48,135 nucleotides of DNA from Candidatus Woesearchaeota archaeon (GCA_016181305.1 JACOZN010000004.1:1-48135), one strand, 5' to 3'; numbered from the stretch's first letter, positions 31,920 to 40,910 are shown. A program made the numbers and translations. Notes: generated by a model from the letters alone, not told the origin.

Positions 31920-33620
31920 ATGAAATCGTTAAATAAAAAAATAATAAATGCATCAATTTTGCTGATTGCATTAATAGTATTATTTTCAACCATCACTTAC
32001 GCAAAGCCCTTCACAGATGTCTTAAGGGACAGCCTGACAAGGATAAATGACTTCTTTGCGCAGGAAAACTACAAGCCCTATGCAAAAACCATTGACTTTT
32101 TCATATTCTCCATAATATTTATATCAATCTATCTCATTGGAGTGAGGTATGCTTTCAAGGAAGTTAAGAGACCCGAGCAGGCTGTTGCAATTGTGCTGGG
32201 GTTTACAACTGCATTTTTGTTTGTGCTAAGGGATTATTCAATAACATCTCTGCTGCCTTACATGCAGTACCTCTTGTACGCATTTATCTTTGTAATGTGG
32301 ATGCTTGTGCTAAAGGGCATCAAAAGCAAATTCTGGAGATTTGTGCTTGCATTGCTGCTGACATTGCTGACTATAGGTTTAGTCCAGTGGCTATACGGCT
32401 TATTGTCGCCGCCTGAAATCGGAGCGCAAATAACCCAACCAGCATTTTTAGGCGGATTGTCCAAGTCAGCAGGAGACTTTTTTAAATCATTTGGCGACAG
32501 TTTCAAGGGCATGGACTTCCAGCCCCCTGAAGTTCCTTCATCAGTAAAAATGCTTGGCGAAGGCCCCCCTGTTGTTGGACCGACTCCTGCGACAGGTGCG
32601 CCTTCAACTTCAACACCTGCTCCGGCGACAACTGCTGAAGAGCAAAAAAGGCAGGCTGCGGAAGCGGCTACTAGGCAAAAAGCTGAGGCTGAGGCAGCGG
32701 CAAAGAAGGCTGCGGCAGAAGCAGCAGGAGCTGTAGGAGGAGCCAGCTTTTACAAGCCATGGACATGGGGCAGTTCAGACACTTCATGGTATAATGCATG
32801 GTATATATGGACATTAATCGGTCTTTTGCCTTTTATTTTAACTAATAGAAATATCGGTGGCAGAATTAATACAAAACTTGGAATGTGGGGTGCTATAGGT
32901 CTAAGCGCTGAAGCAGGACTGGAAACTTCTATCATGATTGACCAAATAAATAAAACAATTAAAGAAAAAGAGGAAAGAATGGATTATATCAGGAATACGC
33001 ATGAGCTAAAAAGCAAGTTAATAACACTTGGCGAAAACAAAGAAAAACTTCTTGAGCAGCTTGAAAAAGCAAGTAGCGCAAACCTTTGGACAAATGAAGG
33101 AAGGAAGCTAATAAAAAAAGAGCACCCAATTTTAAACGAGCTCCTTGCAACAGAAGAAACATTAAGGTATCAGTTAAAGGCATTGATGGTTACTGAAGAC
33201 AGCTTCCTGAGCAGATTGGACGGATGGAAATCTGCAGCACCGCAGCAATATACTGAGTATCTTAAAAAACTGGTTGAAAACATCAGGAAAACTATTTCAG
33301 TTTATGGCAATTTAGAGAAAGGCGACGAAGATTCAACAAAAGAACTCGAGCAATTAATGAAAGAAGGCAAAATCGAAGAGCTTGTTCATGGAAAATTCAA
33401 GAATGTTAAAGGGGACTGGAACAAGCTGCAACAGTACAATGAATACGAGCAAAAGATAATCCGGTCATTGGAAGGAAAAATCAAAAGGCAAATTGTTGTT
33501 TTGCAGGCTTTGGAAGGGAGGGTTATCGCACCTAAAACAGGCAATAAACAAAAGGCTCAAGAAAAAAATGGAAAGCCCCAACCGGGTGAAGAACATCCAA
33601 AATATGAAAGAGCTGCTTGA
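31920..33620 (+). CDS. Unrecognised membrane protein with coiled-coil cytoplasmic domain
   Basis: A 566-residue protein. A signal-like helix (residues 9-28, ending TYA) is followed by four hydrophobic helices (about 57-77, 88-106, 113-133 and 140-161). A proline- and alanine-rich linker (210-270) contains a charged AEAEAAAKKAAAEA helix. Another hydrophobic helix (295-311) precedes a long soluble helical domain (330-566) rich in Glu and Lys. No family is recognised. Its stop overlaps the next gene as TGAAAATG. General layout recalls the large membrane proteins at 19992-23221. Confidence 0.6.
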   Translation: MKSLNKKIINASILLIALIVLFSTITYAKPFTDVLRDSLTRINDFFAQENYKPYAKTIDFFIFSIIFISIYLIGVRYAFKEVKRPEQAVAIVLGFTTAFLFVLRDYSITSLLPYMQYLLYAFIFVMWMLVLKGIKSKFWRFVLALLLTLLTIGLVQWLYGLLSPPEIGAQITQPAFLGGLSKSAGDFFKSFGDSFKGMDFQPPEVPSSVKMLGEGPPVVGPTPATGAPSTSTPAPATTAEEQKRQAAEAATRQKAEAEAAAKKAAAEAAGAVGGASFYKPWTWGSSDTSWYNAWYIWTLIGLLPFILTNRNIGGRINTKLGMWGAIGLSAEAGLETSIMIDQINKTIKEKEERMDYIRNTHELKSKLITLGENKEKLLEQLEKASSANLWTNEGRKLIKKEHPILNELLATEETLRYQLKALMVTEDSFLSRLDGWKSAAPQQYTEYLKKLVENIRKTISVYGNLEKGDEDSTKELEQLMKEGKIEELVHGKFKNVKGDWNKLQQYNEYEQKIIRSLEGKIKRQIVVLQALEGRVIAPKTGNKQKAQEKNGKPQPGEEHPKYERAA

Positions 33621-34438
33621 AAATGCTTGAACAAATACTAGGGCTTTTATTGGGGATTGTAATAGGTTTTATAATGGTTTATAAAAATAAGGGCAGGACA
33701 TCTACAACAGCAGGAGGAGCGACTGGTGGAACAGGAACGTCAGGAACTGGTGGCCCAACTGGCGGGACAGCAACTGGAGATGCAGGCGAAGCAGAACGAC
33801 AAAGGCGAGAGGAGGAAAGACAAAGGCAAGATAGGCAAAGACAAGAAGAAGAAGCGAGGAGGCAAAGAGAAGAACGACAAAGGCAGGAAGAAGAAAGATT
33901 AAGACAAGAGGAAGAAAGAAGACGAAGAGGGACTGGAAGAAGAGGTACACGAACAGGAGATTTTAGCGCCAAATTCAAAGAAAAACCTCCTGATGAGCAC
34001 AGGCAAAATGTTGAGCAATGGGAGAATATCAAACGCTCCTACCAATCTGGAAGAACAAACCTATTCAGAATGTTGATAGATGTAAAAAATACTACATGGA
34101 GCAACGGATGGGAACCTGATGTTAAATTGGTCAAAGATGTTACAAACTTCATTGTAGAGGAATTTACCAGACATCCAGAATTGCTTAGTAATAGCATAGA
34201 GTTAGGTAAAATTCGGAGAGGAATTATTTTTATATTTCATCCTGATAGGGTAGGGAAAAGAGAAGAAGAAGGGAGAACCGCAGAAAATCATATAATAAAT
34301 AAGCTTTATACAGATATTATAAAATCATTTAATGTGTTTTTCGATTCTTTGGAGGATAGTTTGAAAAAAAGGTATCACATCAATTACTCCATCAGCTTAG
34401 GAAAGTTAAAGCACGATATTGACAAATGTTTTAAATAA
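33617..34438 (+). CDS. Membrane-anchored protein with charged coiled coil and J-domain-like C-terminus
   Basis: 273 residues, read from an ATG overlapping the previous stop. Residues 4-21 are a membrane helix. Residues 26-56 are a Gly/Thr linker. Residues 59-110 are an extreme Arg/Glu/Gln repeat. The C-terminal domain contains IFIFHPDRVG with an HPD triad (208-210), followed by a helix like the fourth helix of J-domains (HIINKLYTDIIKSFNVFFDSL). HPD is the Hsp70-stimulating motif. It may be a divergent membrane-tethered J-protein, or HPD may be coincidental. Confidence 0.6.
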   Translation: MKMLEQILGLLLGIVIGFIMVYKNKGRTSTTAGGATGGTGTSGTGGPTGGTATGDAGEAERQRREEERQRQDRQRQEEEARRQREERQRQEEERLRQEEERRRRGTGRRGTRTGDFSAKFKEKPPDEHRQNVEQWENIKRSYQSGRTNLFRMLIDVKNTTWSNGWEPDVKLVKDVTNFIVEEFTRHPELLSNSIELGKIRRGIIFIFHPDRVGKREEEGRTAENHIINKLYTDIIKSFNVFFDSLEDSLKKRYHINYSISLGKLKHDIDKCFK

Positions 34439-34599
34439 GAAAATTTAATGACACAAATACTGAATGAAAATCTAATTTAGATTTAAAATAAGTTAATTTG
34501 TTATACAGCCGCAATTCAGCCTTTTTAAGCCTAAATTATAGAAAACTTTAAATAATAGTTCTTTTATATCATTTATTATTAGTAAATTAAGTGATGTAA

Positions 34600-35226
34600 A
34601 TGGATATGCAAAATATCATCAAAAAGCTTGAAGGGCTGCAGACAGTTGACAGCATAGCAGTAAGCCTTGGGATAGCCAGAAGAACCGCTGTTAACTATGT
34701 ATGGGCGCTTAGAAAAGGGGGCTTTGTAGAGACTATTTATGGAAAAAGGAAGATTAGGATGTACAGAATATCCCCTATCAAAGCGCCTAAATTCGGCTAT
34801 CCCGGGCTTTATGAATTCCTGAACCAAAATTCAAAAATAAAGGTTTACCCGCCTTATGTGGAAAGAATCTATGACCACAAGCCAACTGCCGAGGAAATGA
34901 TTTTAAAAGCCATTAAAACAGGCAATTTAAGGACAATACTCTCCTCATTGGCTTTATTCAACAAAGTTAAGGATTGGACAAAACTCAGCCAAATTGCAAG
35001 AAATGAGAATATTGGCAGAAAAATAGGGGCATTATATGATGCTGCAAGAACAATAATTCGGGTAAGAAGGATGGACAAAAAGACAAGAAAAGCATTGCTA
35101 AGAAGCAAAATAGATGACAAGTTTATTGTGAAACATGCACGAACAAAAGATTTGAACCAGATAGAAAAAGAGTGGAAGATTTACCTCCCTTTTAATAAGG
35201 CAGACTTGGAGGCTTATAAAGAATGA
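34600..35226 (+). CDS. Helix-turn-helix protein, AbiEi-like antitoxin candidate
   Basis: 208 residues. The N-terminal winged helix (IIKKLEGLQTVDSIAVSLGIARRTAVNYVWALRKGGFVET) is followed by a short beta wing (YGKRKIRMYRIS) and a helical C-terminus. It overlaps the nucleotidyltransferase gene as ATGA. A wHTH gene coupled to a minimal nucleotidyltransferase is the layout of AbiE-type (type IV) toxin-antitoxin systems, where the HTH protein represses the operon. A TATA-like TTTAAATAA lies upstream; the spacer 34439-34599 is otherwise AT-rich and featureless. Confidence 0.65.
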   Translation: MDMQNIIKKLEGLQTVDSIAVSLGIARRTAVNYVWALRKGGFVETIYGKRKIRMYRISPIKAPKFGYPGLYEFLNQNSKIKVYPPYVERIYDHKPTAEEMILKAIKTGNLRTILSSLALFNKVKDWTKLSQIARNENIGRKIGALYDAARTIIRVRRMDKKTRKALLRSKIDDKFIVKHARTKDLNQIEKEWKIYLPFNKADLEAYKE

Positions 35227-35918
35227 TTAATTTAGAGGAACAGATAAGCTTGTTTAAGATTATAGGAAGCCAACTTAAGACGAAAGTAGAGTGCATTGCA
35301 ATAGGCGGCTCTGCAATGATGTTTTATGGGGTTAAATCTACAACAAGAGATGTTGACTTGGTTTTCTTAAAAATAGAATATGTGGAGGCTGTCAAAAAAA
35401 TTCTTTTCGATTCCGGATTTGATGAAAGGAAAAATATAAGAGGCATATTTAGGGAAGATGAAGAAGCGGGAAAGCCTGTGATGATGGACGGAACTGAAAC
35501 AAGATTTGACCTTTTTTTAAATGAGGTGATAGGCTTCAGAATCCATGGAAAAATCCTTGAAAGGGTGCTGGAATTGCATGAATTTGGCAATCTTATAGTA
35601 AAAACAGCAAGCCCAGAAGACATTTTAATGATGAAAGCCTGCACAGAGAGGGACAAAGACAGGGATGATGCAGCAGAAATTATGAGGAAGTTTAATATCA
35701 ACTGGGGTATTGTTTTAGGAGAAACTTCAAATCAGACAAAGATTGGGATTGCTGCTTTCCCCATATTGATTTATGACTTTCTCACAGAATTAAAAGACAA
35801 CTATAAGATTGATGTTCCAAAAAATGTAATAAAAGATTTGTTGAAAATTGCAGAAGAAAGGCTAAAAGAGCTTAAGAAAAAAGACAAGTTAATTAGAGTC
35901 ACCAAATTCAAAAACTAA
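35223..35918 (+). CDS. Nucleotidyltransferase (DUF6036/AbiEii-like), toxin candidate
   Basis: A 231-residue minimal nucleotidyltransferase. The GGSAMMFYG motif (28-36) and TRDVDLVF with Asp43/Asp45 are the metal-binding core, and RFDLFLNE may hold the third acid. ASPEDILMMKACTERDKDRDD is a family C-terminal feature. AbiEii-type toxins transfer nucleotides to tRNA or other targets; the target here is unknown. It is coupled to the upstream HTH gene. Confidence 0.72.
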   Translation: MINLEEQISLFKIIGSQLKTKVECIAIGGSAMMFYGVKSTTRDVDLVFLKIEYVEAVKKILFDSGFDERKNIRGIFREDEEAGKPVMMDGTETRFDLFLNEVIGFRIHGKILERVLELHEFGNLIVKTASPEDILMMKACTERDKDRDDAAEIMRKFNINWGIVLGETSNQTKIGIAAFPILIYDFLTELKDNYKIDVPKNVIKDLLKIAEERLKELKKKDKLIRVTKFKN

Positions 35919-35952
35919 AACCTTTATATACTTCCTAGTTTCATTTTACTGA

Positions 35953-36807
35953 ATGAAAAGGATACTACCTCCGGAAAAATCCAAAAAAACATTGCCCTTG
36001 CTTGTGAAGTCCTTCAGGCTTGCTAAATCCAGCCCGAGCAAGGTTGGCTTGATGGTTCTTTTTGATGTATTGTTCTTGATTTCAGCTTTGGCATTGAACA
36101 ACCTCTTCAGGTATGCGGCAGGAAGCATGAAAAGCCCTGCCCCAACCCCTTCATCTGTAGCTGTTTTCATTGCTTCTTCATTGGTTTATTCTTTGATAAT
36201 ATTGTTTGTTTATTCATTCTTTAAATACATCATCTTAGACTTCACAAAGTCACTGTTCGAGAAAACGGAATTCTCATTCAAAAAGCTGTGGAGATTTTAC
36301 CTGCTGAATGTGATTATTGCAGGCATTTTTTTTGTTGCAGCAATAATTTTGACTTTTATATTTGCAAATATAAAGGGGCCTTACCAGATATATTTTTTTG
36401 TGCTGCTGGCATCCCCATACTGGGCTTTGGTGGGCAACAACGTGTATGCCCTGTTTTCCATCCCCTCGCTGCTCTCGTATGCCATAGTAAATATGTCCCA
36501 TTCATTTTTTTATGAAGGTGATTCAATAAAAATTGCCCTTAAAAAAAGCTTTAAAATCACGTTCACCAGAATAAAAAGCTACAGGGGGGCAATACTGGCT
36601 GTGATTTTGTTCGCGCTCGCATTGTGGCTCTTGTTCCTTGGCAGCGGTTATTTGATAAGGATTATTGGCTCAAAAAATTATGTTTTGTACCTGAGCGCTT
36701 ATGCTTACTTCAAGCACGCCTCTATTGCCATTTTCTACATAGCCTTGTATTCCCTGATTTTATTGAACAGGATATCTTTTTACAGCATATCAAGAGAAAA
36801 CAAATAG
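35953..36807 (+). CDS. Unrecognised polytopic membrane protein (284 residues)
   Basis: About six hydrophobic helices after a basic 30-residue N-terminus. Between helices lies the segment SFFYEGDSIKIALKKSFKITFTRIKSYRG, which resembles the interhelical part of glycerophosphoryl-diester-phosphodiesterase-like/DUF membrane families where amphipathic helices sit on the membrane. Function is not known. A TATA (CCTTTATATAC, 35921-35931) 22-32 nt upstream gives a leaderless transcript. aspS follows with its own TATA. Confidence 0.6.
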   Translation: MKRILPPEKSKKTLPLLVKSFRLAKSSPSKVGLMVLFDVLFLISALALNNLFRYAAGSMKSPAPTPSSVAVFIASSLVYSLIILFVYSFFKYIILDFTKSLFEKTEFSFKKLWRFYLLNVIIAGIFFVAAIILTFIFANIKGPYQIYFFVLLASPYWALVGNNVYALFSIPSLLSYAIVNMSHSFFYEGDSIKIALKKSFKITFTRIKSYRGAILAVILFALALWLLFLGSGYLIRIIGSKNYVLYLSAYAYFKHASIAIFYIALYSLILLNRISFYSISRENK

Positions 36808-36857
36808 CGCTTCAAAACTCCAATAAATTTAAATAACTTCTTTAAATCCATAATTCC

Positions 36858-39095
36858 ATGAAAAGAACCCATACCTGCTGCGAGCTGGCAGACAAGGATA
36901 TCAACAAGAAGGTTGCTTTGGCCGGGTGGTGCTCTACAAGAAGGGACCATGGGGGGGTCATTTTCATTGACCTGAGAGACAGGTACGGCATAACCCAGAT
37001 AGTTTTTGACCCAAGCCATGACATGCAAAGCCACAAAACCGCTGAAACTTTGAGAAGGGAGGATGTGGTTATAGTTGAAGGGCACGTAAGGAAAAGGCCC
37101 AAAGGCATGGAAAACGAAAGGCTTGTAACAGGAAATGTCGAAGTTCTTGTTGATAAAGTTCTGGGCATAAACAGGTCAGAAACCCCACCTATTGAGATTG
37201 ATGACAGGATTGAGGCTTCAGAGGAAATGAGGCTGAAATACAGGTACCTTGACTTGAGAAAGCCAAAGATGCAGAAGCAGCTTATATTCAGGCACCATCT
37301 TGCATCTGCAATAAGAGAATACCTGAATGAGCATGGCTTTATTGAGATTGAAACTCCAATGCTGATTAAGACAACTCCTGAAGGAGCCAGGGATTACCTT
37401 GTGCCCAGCAGGCTTCATCCCGGAAAGTTCTATTCATTGCCCCAATCCCCCCAGATTTACAAGCAGATTCTGATGATTGCAGGGTTTGATAAGTATTATC
37501 AGCTGGCAAGATGCCTGAGGGACGAAGACTTAAGGGCAGACAGGCAACCGGAGCACACACAGCTTGACTTGGAGATGTCATTTGTTGATGCTGAAGACAT
37601 ATTTCATCTTACAGAAGGCTTAATCAAGGAAGTTTTCAGGAAACTGCTTAACAGGGACATTAAGACTCCTTTCAGGAGGATTGATTATAATGATGCAATG
37701 GAAAAATACTGCACAGACAAGCCGGACATAAGGTTTGGTATGGAATGCTGCACTGTGACCGAAACAGTGAAAAACTCTGAATTCAAGGTTTTTCTGGATG
37801 TAATAAAAAAAGGCGGCATTGTAAAGGCATTGAATGCGGAAAATTGCGGGGAAAAGCTGAGCAGGAACCAGATTGACGAGCTGATAGAGTTTGCAAAGCA
37901 GAACGGCGCGCAGGGATTGGCGTGGATGAAAGTAGGGAAGAATAAAGCGCTTGAAAGCAACATCGTGAAGTTTTTCCCGGAAAATGAGCAAAAAAAATTG
38001 ATTGAAAAAACCAATGCAAAAATGGGGGATTTGCTGCTTTTTGCAGCAGACAACTCTAAAATTGTCAATGATGTGCTGTCAAAAATAAGGCTGAAGCTTG
38101 CAAGTTCATTGAATTTAATAAAAGAAGTAGATTTTGGCTTTTGTTTTGTAACAGACTTTCCGATGTTTGAATGGAATGAAGACGAGCAGAAATGGGACTT
38201 TGGGCATAACCCGTTTACCATGCCGAAAGAAGAATGCTGGGAATATCTTGAAAAAGAACCTTCCAAGGTTGTTTCTTACCAGTATGACTTTGTGATGAAC
38301 GGCTCTGAGCTTTTCTCAGGCTCTGTCCGAAACAATATCCCGGAATTGCAGATGCGGACCTTTAAAGTGACAGGAATGTCCGAGGCTGAAACAAAGGATA
38401 AGTTCGGGTTTTTGCTTGAGGCATATAAATACGGCGCTCCAAGGCACGCTGGCTTTGGATTGGGATTTGACAGGCTGGCTGCGCTGATGCAGGGCATACA
38501 TGACATAAGGGAAGTTATTGCTTTCCCGAAAAACAAGGCAGCAGAAAACCCAATGGACGGCTCTCCAAACGAGGCTTCTGAAAAGCAGCTGCAGGAACTG
38601 CACATTAAGCTGGACTTTGTAAAAGACACGAGAAATGTCGTGCTGGACAGGATAATTGATGCGCTGAACAAGGAGAAGATTGAATATGAAGTGCTGGAGC
38701 ACAAGCCAGTTTTCACAAGCAAGGAGGCTGCTGAAGTTCGCGGAACAAAGCCTGAGCAGGGCTGCAAGGCATTGATTTGCAAAACAGAGGAAGGCTTTAT
38801 ACAAGCAGTTGTGTCAGGGGCAAAAGAATTGGATATTGAGAAACTGCAAAAATTGACTTTGTTTAAAAAAATTGAGTTGGCAAATGCAAAGGAAGTAAGA
38901 AAAGTAACTGGCTGCAATATCGGAAGCGTTCCTCCATTCGGCAATTTGTTTGGCCTGAAGGCTTACTTTGACAAAAGCGTCGTGCAGAATGACATTGTCG
39001 CGTTCAATGCAGGCACTCACGCAAAAAGTATAAAGATGAAGGCAAAGGATTTGGTTAAGGTTGTGAATCCGGTTATGGGGGAGTTTGGGAAATGA
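36858..39095 (+). CDS. aspS: Aspartyl-tRNA synthetase, bacterial type, fused to a YbaK/ProX-like deacylase domain
   Basis: 745 residues. Residues 1-105 are the OB-fold anticodon domain, and class II motifs follow (PEGARDYLVPSR, RCLRDEDLRADRQPEHTQLD, GFGLGFDRLAALM). A GAD-type insertion lies at about 280-400 (VKALNAENCGEKLSRNQIDELIEFA). GAD insertion and the DGSPNEASEKQLQELHI tail are bacterial AspRS traits. Residues 590-745 are a YbaK/aminoacyl-tRNA editing domain (FTSKEAAEVRG, GCKALI with the key Lys, GSVPPFG, FNAGTHAKSIKM). Bacterial AspRS lacks this. With GatCAB nearby, the enzyme may be non-discriminating and also make Asp-tRNA-Asn. TATA at 36825-36836; the stop overlaps rdgB as ATGA. Confidence 0.92.
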   Translation: MKRTHTCCELADKDINKKVALAGWCSTRRDHGGVIFIDLRDRYGITQIVFDPSHDMQSHKTAETLRREDVVIVEGHVRKRPKGMENERLVTGNVEVLVDKVLGINRSETPPIEIDDRIEASEEMRLKYRYLDLRKPKMQKQLIFRHHLASAIREYLNEHGFIEIETPMLIKTTPEGARDYLVPSRLHPGKFYSLPQSPQIYKQILMIAGFDKYYQLARCLRDEDLRADRQPEHTQLDLEMSFVDAEDIFHLTEGLIKEVFRKLLNRDIKTPFRRIDYNDAMEKYCTDKPDIRFGMECCTVTETVKNSEFKVFLDVIKKGGIVKALNAENCGEKLSRNQIDELIEFAKQNGAQGLAWMKVGKNKALESNIVKFFPENEQKKLIEKTNAKMGDLLLFAADNSKIVNDVLSKIRLKLASSLNLIKEVDFGFCFVTDFPMFEWNEDEQKWDFGHNPFTMPKEECWEYLEKEPSKVVSYQYDFVMNGSELFSGSVRNNIPELQMRTFKVTGMSEAETKDKFGFLLEAYKYGAPRHAGFGLGFDRLAALMQGIHDIREVIAFPKNKAAENPMDGSPNEASEKQLQELHIKLDFVKDTRNVVLDRIIDALNKEKIEYEVLEHKPVFTSKEAAEVRGTKPEQGCKALICKTEEGFIQAVVSGAKELDIEKLQKLTLFKKIELANAKEVRKVTGCNIGSVPPFGNLFGLKAYFDKSVVQNDIVAFNAGTHAKSIKMKAKDLVKVVNPVMGEFGK

Positions 39096-39649
39096 TTATA
39101 AATTTCGTAACCTCCAACATCAACAAGGTAAATGAATTCAGACAGATTCTGGAGCCAGCAATAAAAGTAAATCACATTAAAATTTCTTATCCTGAGCTGA
39201 GAAGCGACAATCCAGAGGAAATAGCAGGGCATTCTGCAGAGATGCTTGCAAACAAGCTTAAAAAAGTTGTTGTCGTTGAGGATTCTGGCTTGTTCATAGA
39301 TGCCTTAAATGGCTTTCCAGGCACCTGCTCTGCCTACATCCACAAAAGAATCGGGCTAAAAGGAATTATAAAGCTGATGAAAGGCATAAAAAACAGGAAT
39401 TGCACTTACAAAAGCGCTGTTGCCTATTGCGAGCCGAACAAAAAGCCAGCAAGCTTTCTTGGCGAGGAAAAAGGCAAGGTTGCAGAAAGCGTAAGAGGCA
39501 GTTTCGGCTTTGGGCATGACCCAATTTTCATCCCGGAAGGCAGCAATAAAACCTATGGAGAAATGGAAGATTACAAAGAAGTCAAGAAATTCAGGCGAAG
39601 GGCTGTTTTGAAGCTAAGGAACTGCTTGCTGGAAAAGAAAAGGTTATAA
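39092..39649 (+). CDS. rdgB: XTP/dITP pyrophosphatase (Ham1/RdgB family)
   Basis: A 185-residue house-cleaning enzyme that hydrolyses deaminated purine nucleoside triphosphates. Family blocks are NFVTSNINKVNEFRQIL (N-terminal SxN.K..E), VVEDSGLFIDALNGFPG and GSFGFGHDPIFIPEG. Length is normal. The ATG overlaps the aspS stop, so they are co-translated. Its stop overlaps the TATA of the next gene. Confidence 0.94.
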   Translation: MIINFVTSNINKVNEFRQILEPAIKVNHIKISYPELRSDNPEEIAGHSAEMLANKLKKVVVVEDSGLFIDALNGFPGTCSAYIHKRIGLKGIIKLMKGIKNRNCTYKSAVAYCEPNKKPASFLGEEKGKVAESVRGSFGFGHDPIFIPEGSNKTYGEMEDYKEVKKFRRRAVLKLRNCLLEKKRL

Positions 39650-39672
39650 ATACAATTAAACTCATTTTCCCC

Positions 39673-40248
39673 ATGCTTCAGAGAATAAAAGACTTGATGA
39701 AGGTAAAAGGGGACATTGATATTATAAACAGGAATATAGAAGAAAACAACAGGCTTATTTCTGACTTGAAAGTGCAATTGGAATCATTAAAAAACGATTT
39801 AATCGAGACAAAAAAGGAACAGAAAGAATTCCTGCATAACTTCAAGGAAAATCTAAGTATAATAAAAAACCTGAGGGAGGATTTTGGAAAGGAACTGGTG
39901 GAATTCAAGCTCCTGAAAGGGCAATTGCAAAGAAAAATACTTGACAAGTTTGAGGAAGAACTGCAAAAGGACTTGGAAGTCAGCAGGGAAAGCCTGAAGA
40001 AAGACGTTGAAGACTACAATGAATTAAGAAAAAAGGTTGCTGAAATCCTGTCGAGATTGAATTCGGCAACCGAGGAAATCGGCAAATTCATTGAAATAAG
40101 CAAAAGCATAAGGAAAGAGGACTTCGAGCTTACAAAGTTTGCCCGCCATTTGATGGAGATGGACAGGGAAAAGCTCGAGCTGATGAGAAAAATCGACACT
40201 CTTGAAAGATTGGTTTCAAAGATAAGAAGAAGGGAATTGGTGAGATAA
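39673..40248 (+). CDS. Coiled-coil protein of unknown function
   Basis: A 191-residue protein, almost wholly alpha-helical with heptad-like Leu/Ile spacing from residue 5 to 190 and many Glu and Lys residues. There is no membrane segment, cysteine or enzymatic motif. It may be an SMC-hinge-free structural or scaffold protein. The TATA TTATAAATA (39644-39652) lies 21-29 nt upstream. Confidence 0.65.
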   Translation: MLQRIKDLMKVKGDIDIINRNIEENNRLISDLKVQLESLKNDLIETKKEQKEFLHNFKENLSIIKNLREDFGKELVEFKLLKGQLQRKILDKFEEELQKDLEVSRESLKKDVEDYNELRKKVAEILSRLNSATEEIGKFIEISKSIRKEDFELTKFARHLMEMDREKLELMRKIDTLERLVSKIRRRELVR

Positions 40249-40265
40249 TTATCTTAATTTTCTAA

Positions 40266-40700
40266 TTATTTTCGTTTGGGATTGTTTATAAATCCGCTAT
40301 AATACAATATCTTGTCCATTGAATCAGCTGTAATTGAAATGCCAAGTTCAGGGAAATAGAAGCCTTCTGGAACGGGCTGCAGGCTTAAAGATGGTAATGG
40401 TAAAAATCTGGCAATGACTAATCGTCGTCCGTATATAACTTGGACATCTGAGGTTTTACTTCCTTTAAAAGAAAAAGTTCCTTTGAATGCACTTAAATCG
40501 TCTAGGCACTCTACTCCAGAAACATGCCAATCAGGAATTCTTGAATGTTCATCAAAATCATCTGCGGTAAGCCCCATGCCATAATAGACAGGAATGCACT
40601 CGCGCTCTAGAATTTCTCTTGGCGGATACGAGGACTCCAAAACTTTCTTTTCCAAGGGCTTATTGCCATTTCCTAAAAATATATTCAACCAAAAAGGCAT
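40266..40700 (-). CDS. Hypothetical 144-residue protein
   Basis: Start MPFWLNIFLG at 40700 is preferred because a TATA-like TTTATAAAT lies about 25-33 nt upstream; an ATG at 40781 falls inside an inverted repeat. The protein is mostly beta-strand and loop in appearance (VSGVECLDDL, FKGTFSFKGSKTSD, VQVIYGRRLVIARFLPLPSLSL, GISITADSMDKI). There is no signal or membrane helix. I do not recognise a family. Confidence 0.5.
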   Translation of the reverse strand: MPFWLNIFLGNGNKPLEKKVLESSYPPREILERECIPVYYGMGLTADDFDEHSRIPDWHVSGVECLDDLSAFKGTFSFKGSKTSDVQVIYGRRLVIARFLPLPSLSLQPVPEGFYFPELGISITADSMDKILYYSGFINNPKRK

Positions 40701-40750
40701 AAACTTAATTATAAGGCAATAATTTATAAAAGTATCGATGCATTTATTAT

Positions 40751-40841
40751 AGAGAATTTTGAAATACATTAATTTTGTCAAAATTCTCTAAGAGAACTTT
40801 GAATGTAAAGTGATAAAATAGTAAGTTATTCAAAGTTCTCT
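40751..40841. repeat. Two adjacent related inverted repeats
   Basis: First dyad: AGAGAATTTTGA (40751-40762) with TCAAAATTCTCT (40778-40789), 12 bp with a 15-nt loop. Second dyad: AGAGAACTTTGAAT (40791-40804) with ATTCAAAGTTCTCT (40828-40841), 14 bp with a 23-nt loop. The arms of the two dyads differ by one base (AGAGAAYTTTGA), and one nucleotide separates them, giving four half-sites in alternating orientation. They precede the promoter of the minus-strand hypothetical gene. They could be operator sites, tandem RNA hairpins or the remains of a small palindromic element. Confidence 0.85.
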
Positions 40842-40910
40842 ATATAAAACTCATATAAAATTTTTGAAATGTGCATATATGACTCTTTAAGAAAGATAAT
40901 TTAATGTTGA

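Noticed and set aside
33679-34032. Minus-strand open frames rich in Leu, Ser and Cys opposite the Arg/Glu/Gln repeat
   Set aside because: They are antisense readings of the low-complexity repeat, without a start signal or coding pattern.
38276-38944. Long minus-strand open frame within aspS
   Set aside because: It is antisense to conserved AspRS and YbaK motifs and has no family features of its own.
40701-40781. Longer start (ATG 40781) for the minus-strand hypothetical gene
   Set aside because: It would place the start inside an inverted repeat and upstream of the best TATA; the added residues look unlike a conserved N-terminus.
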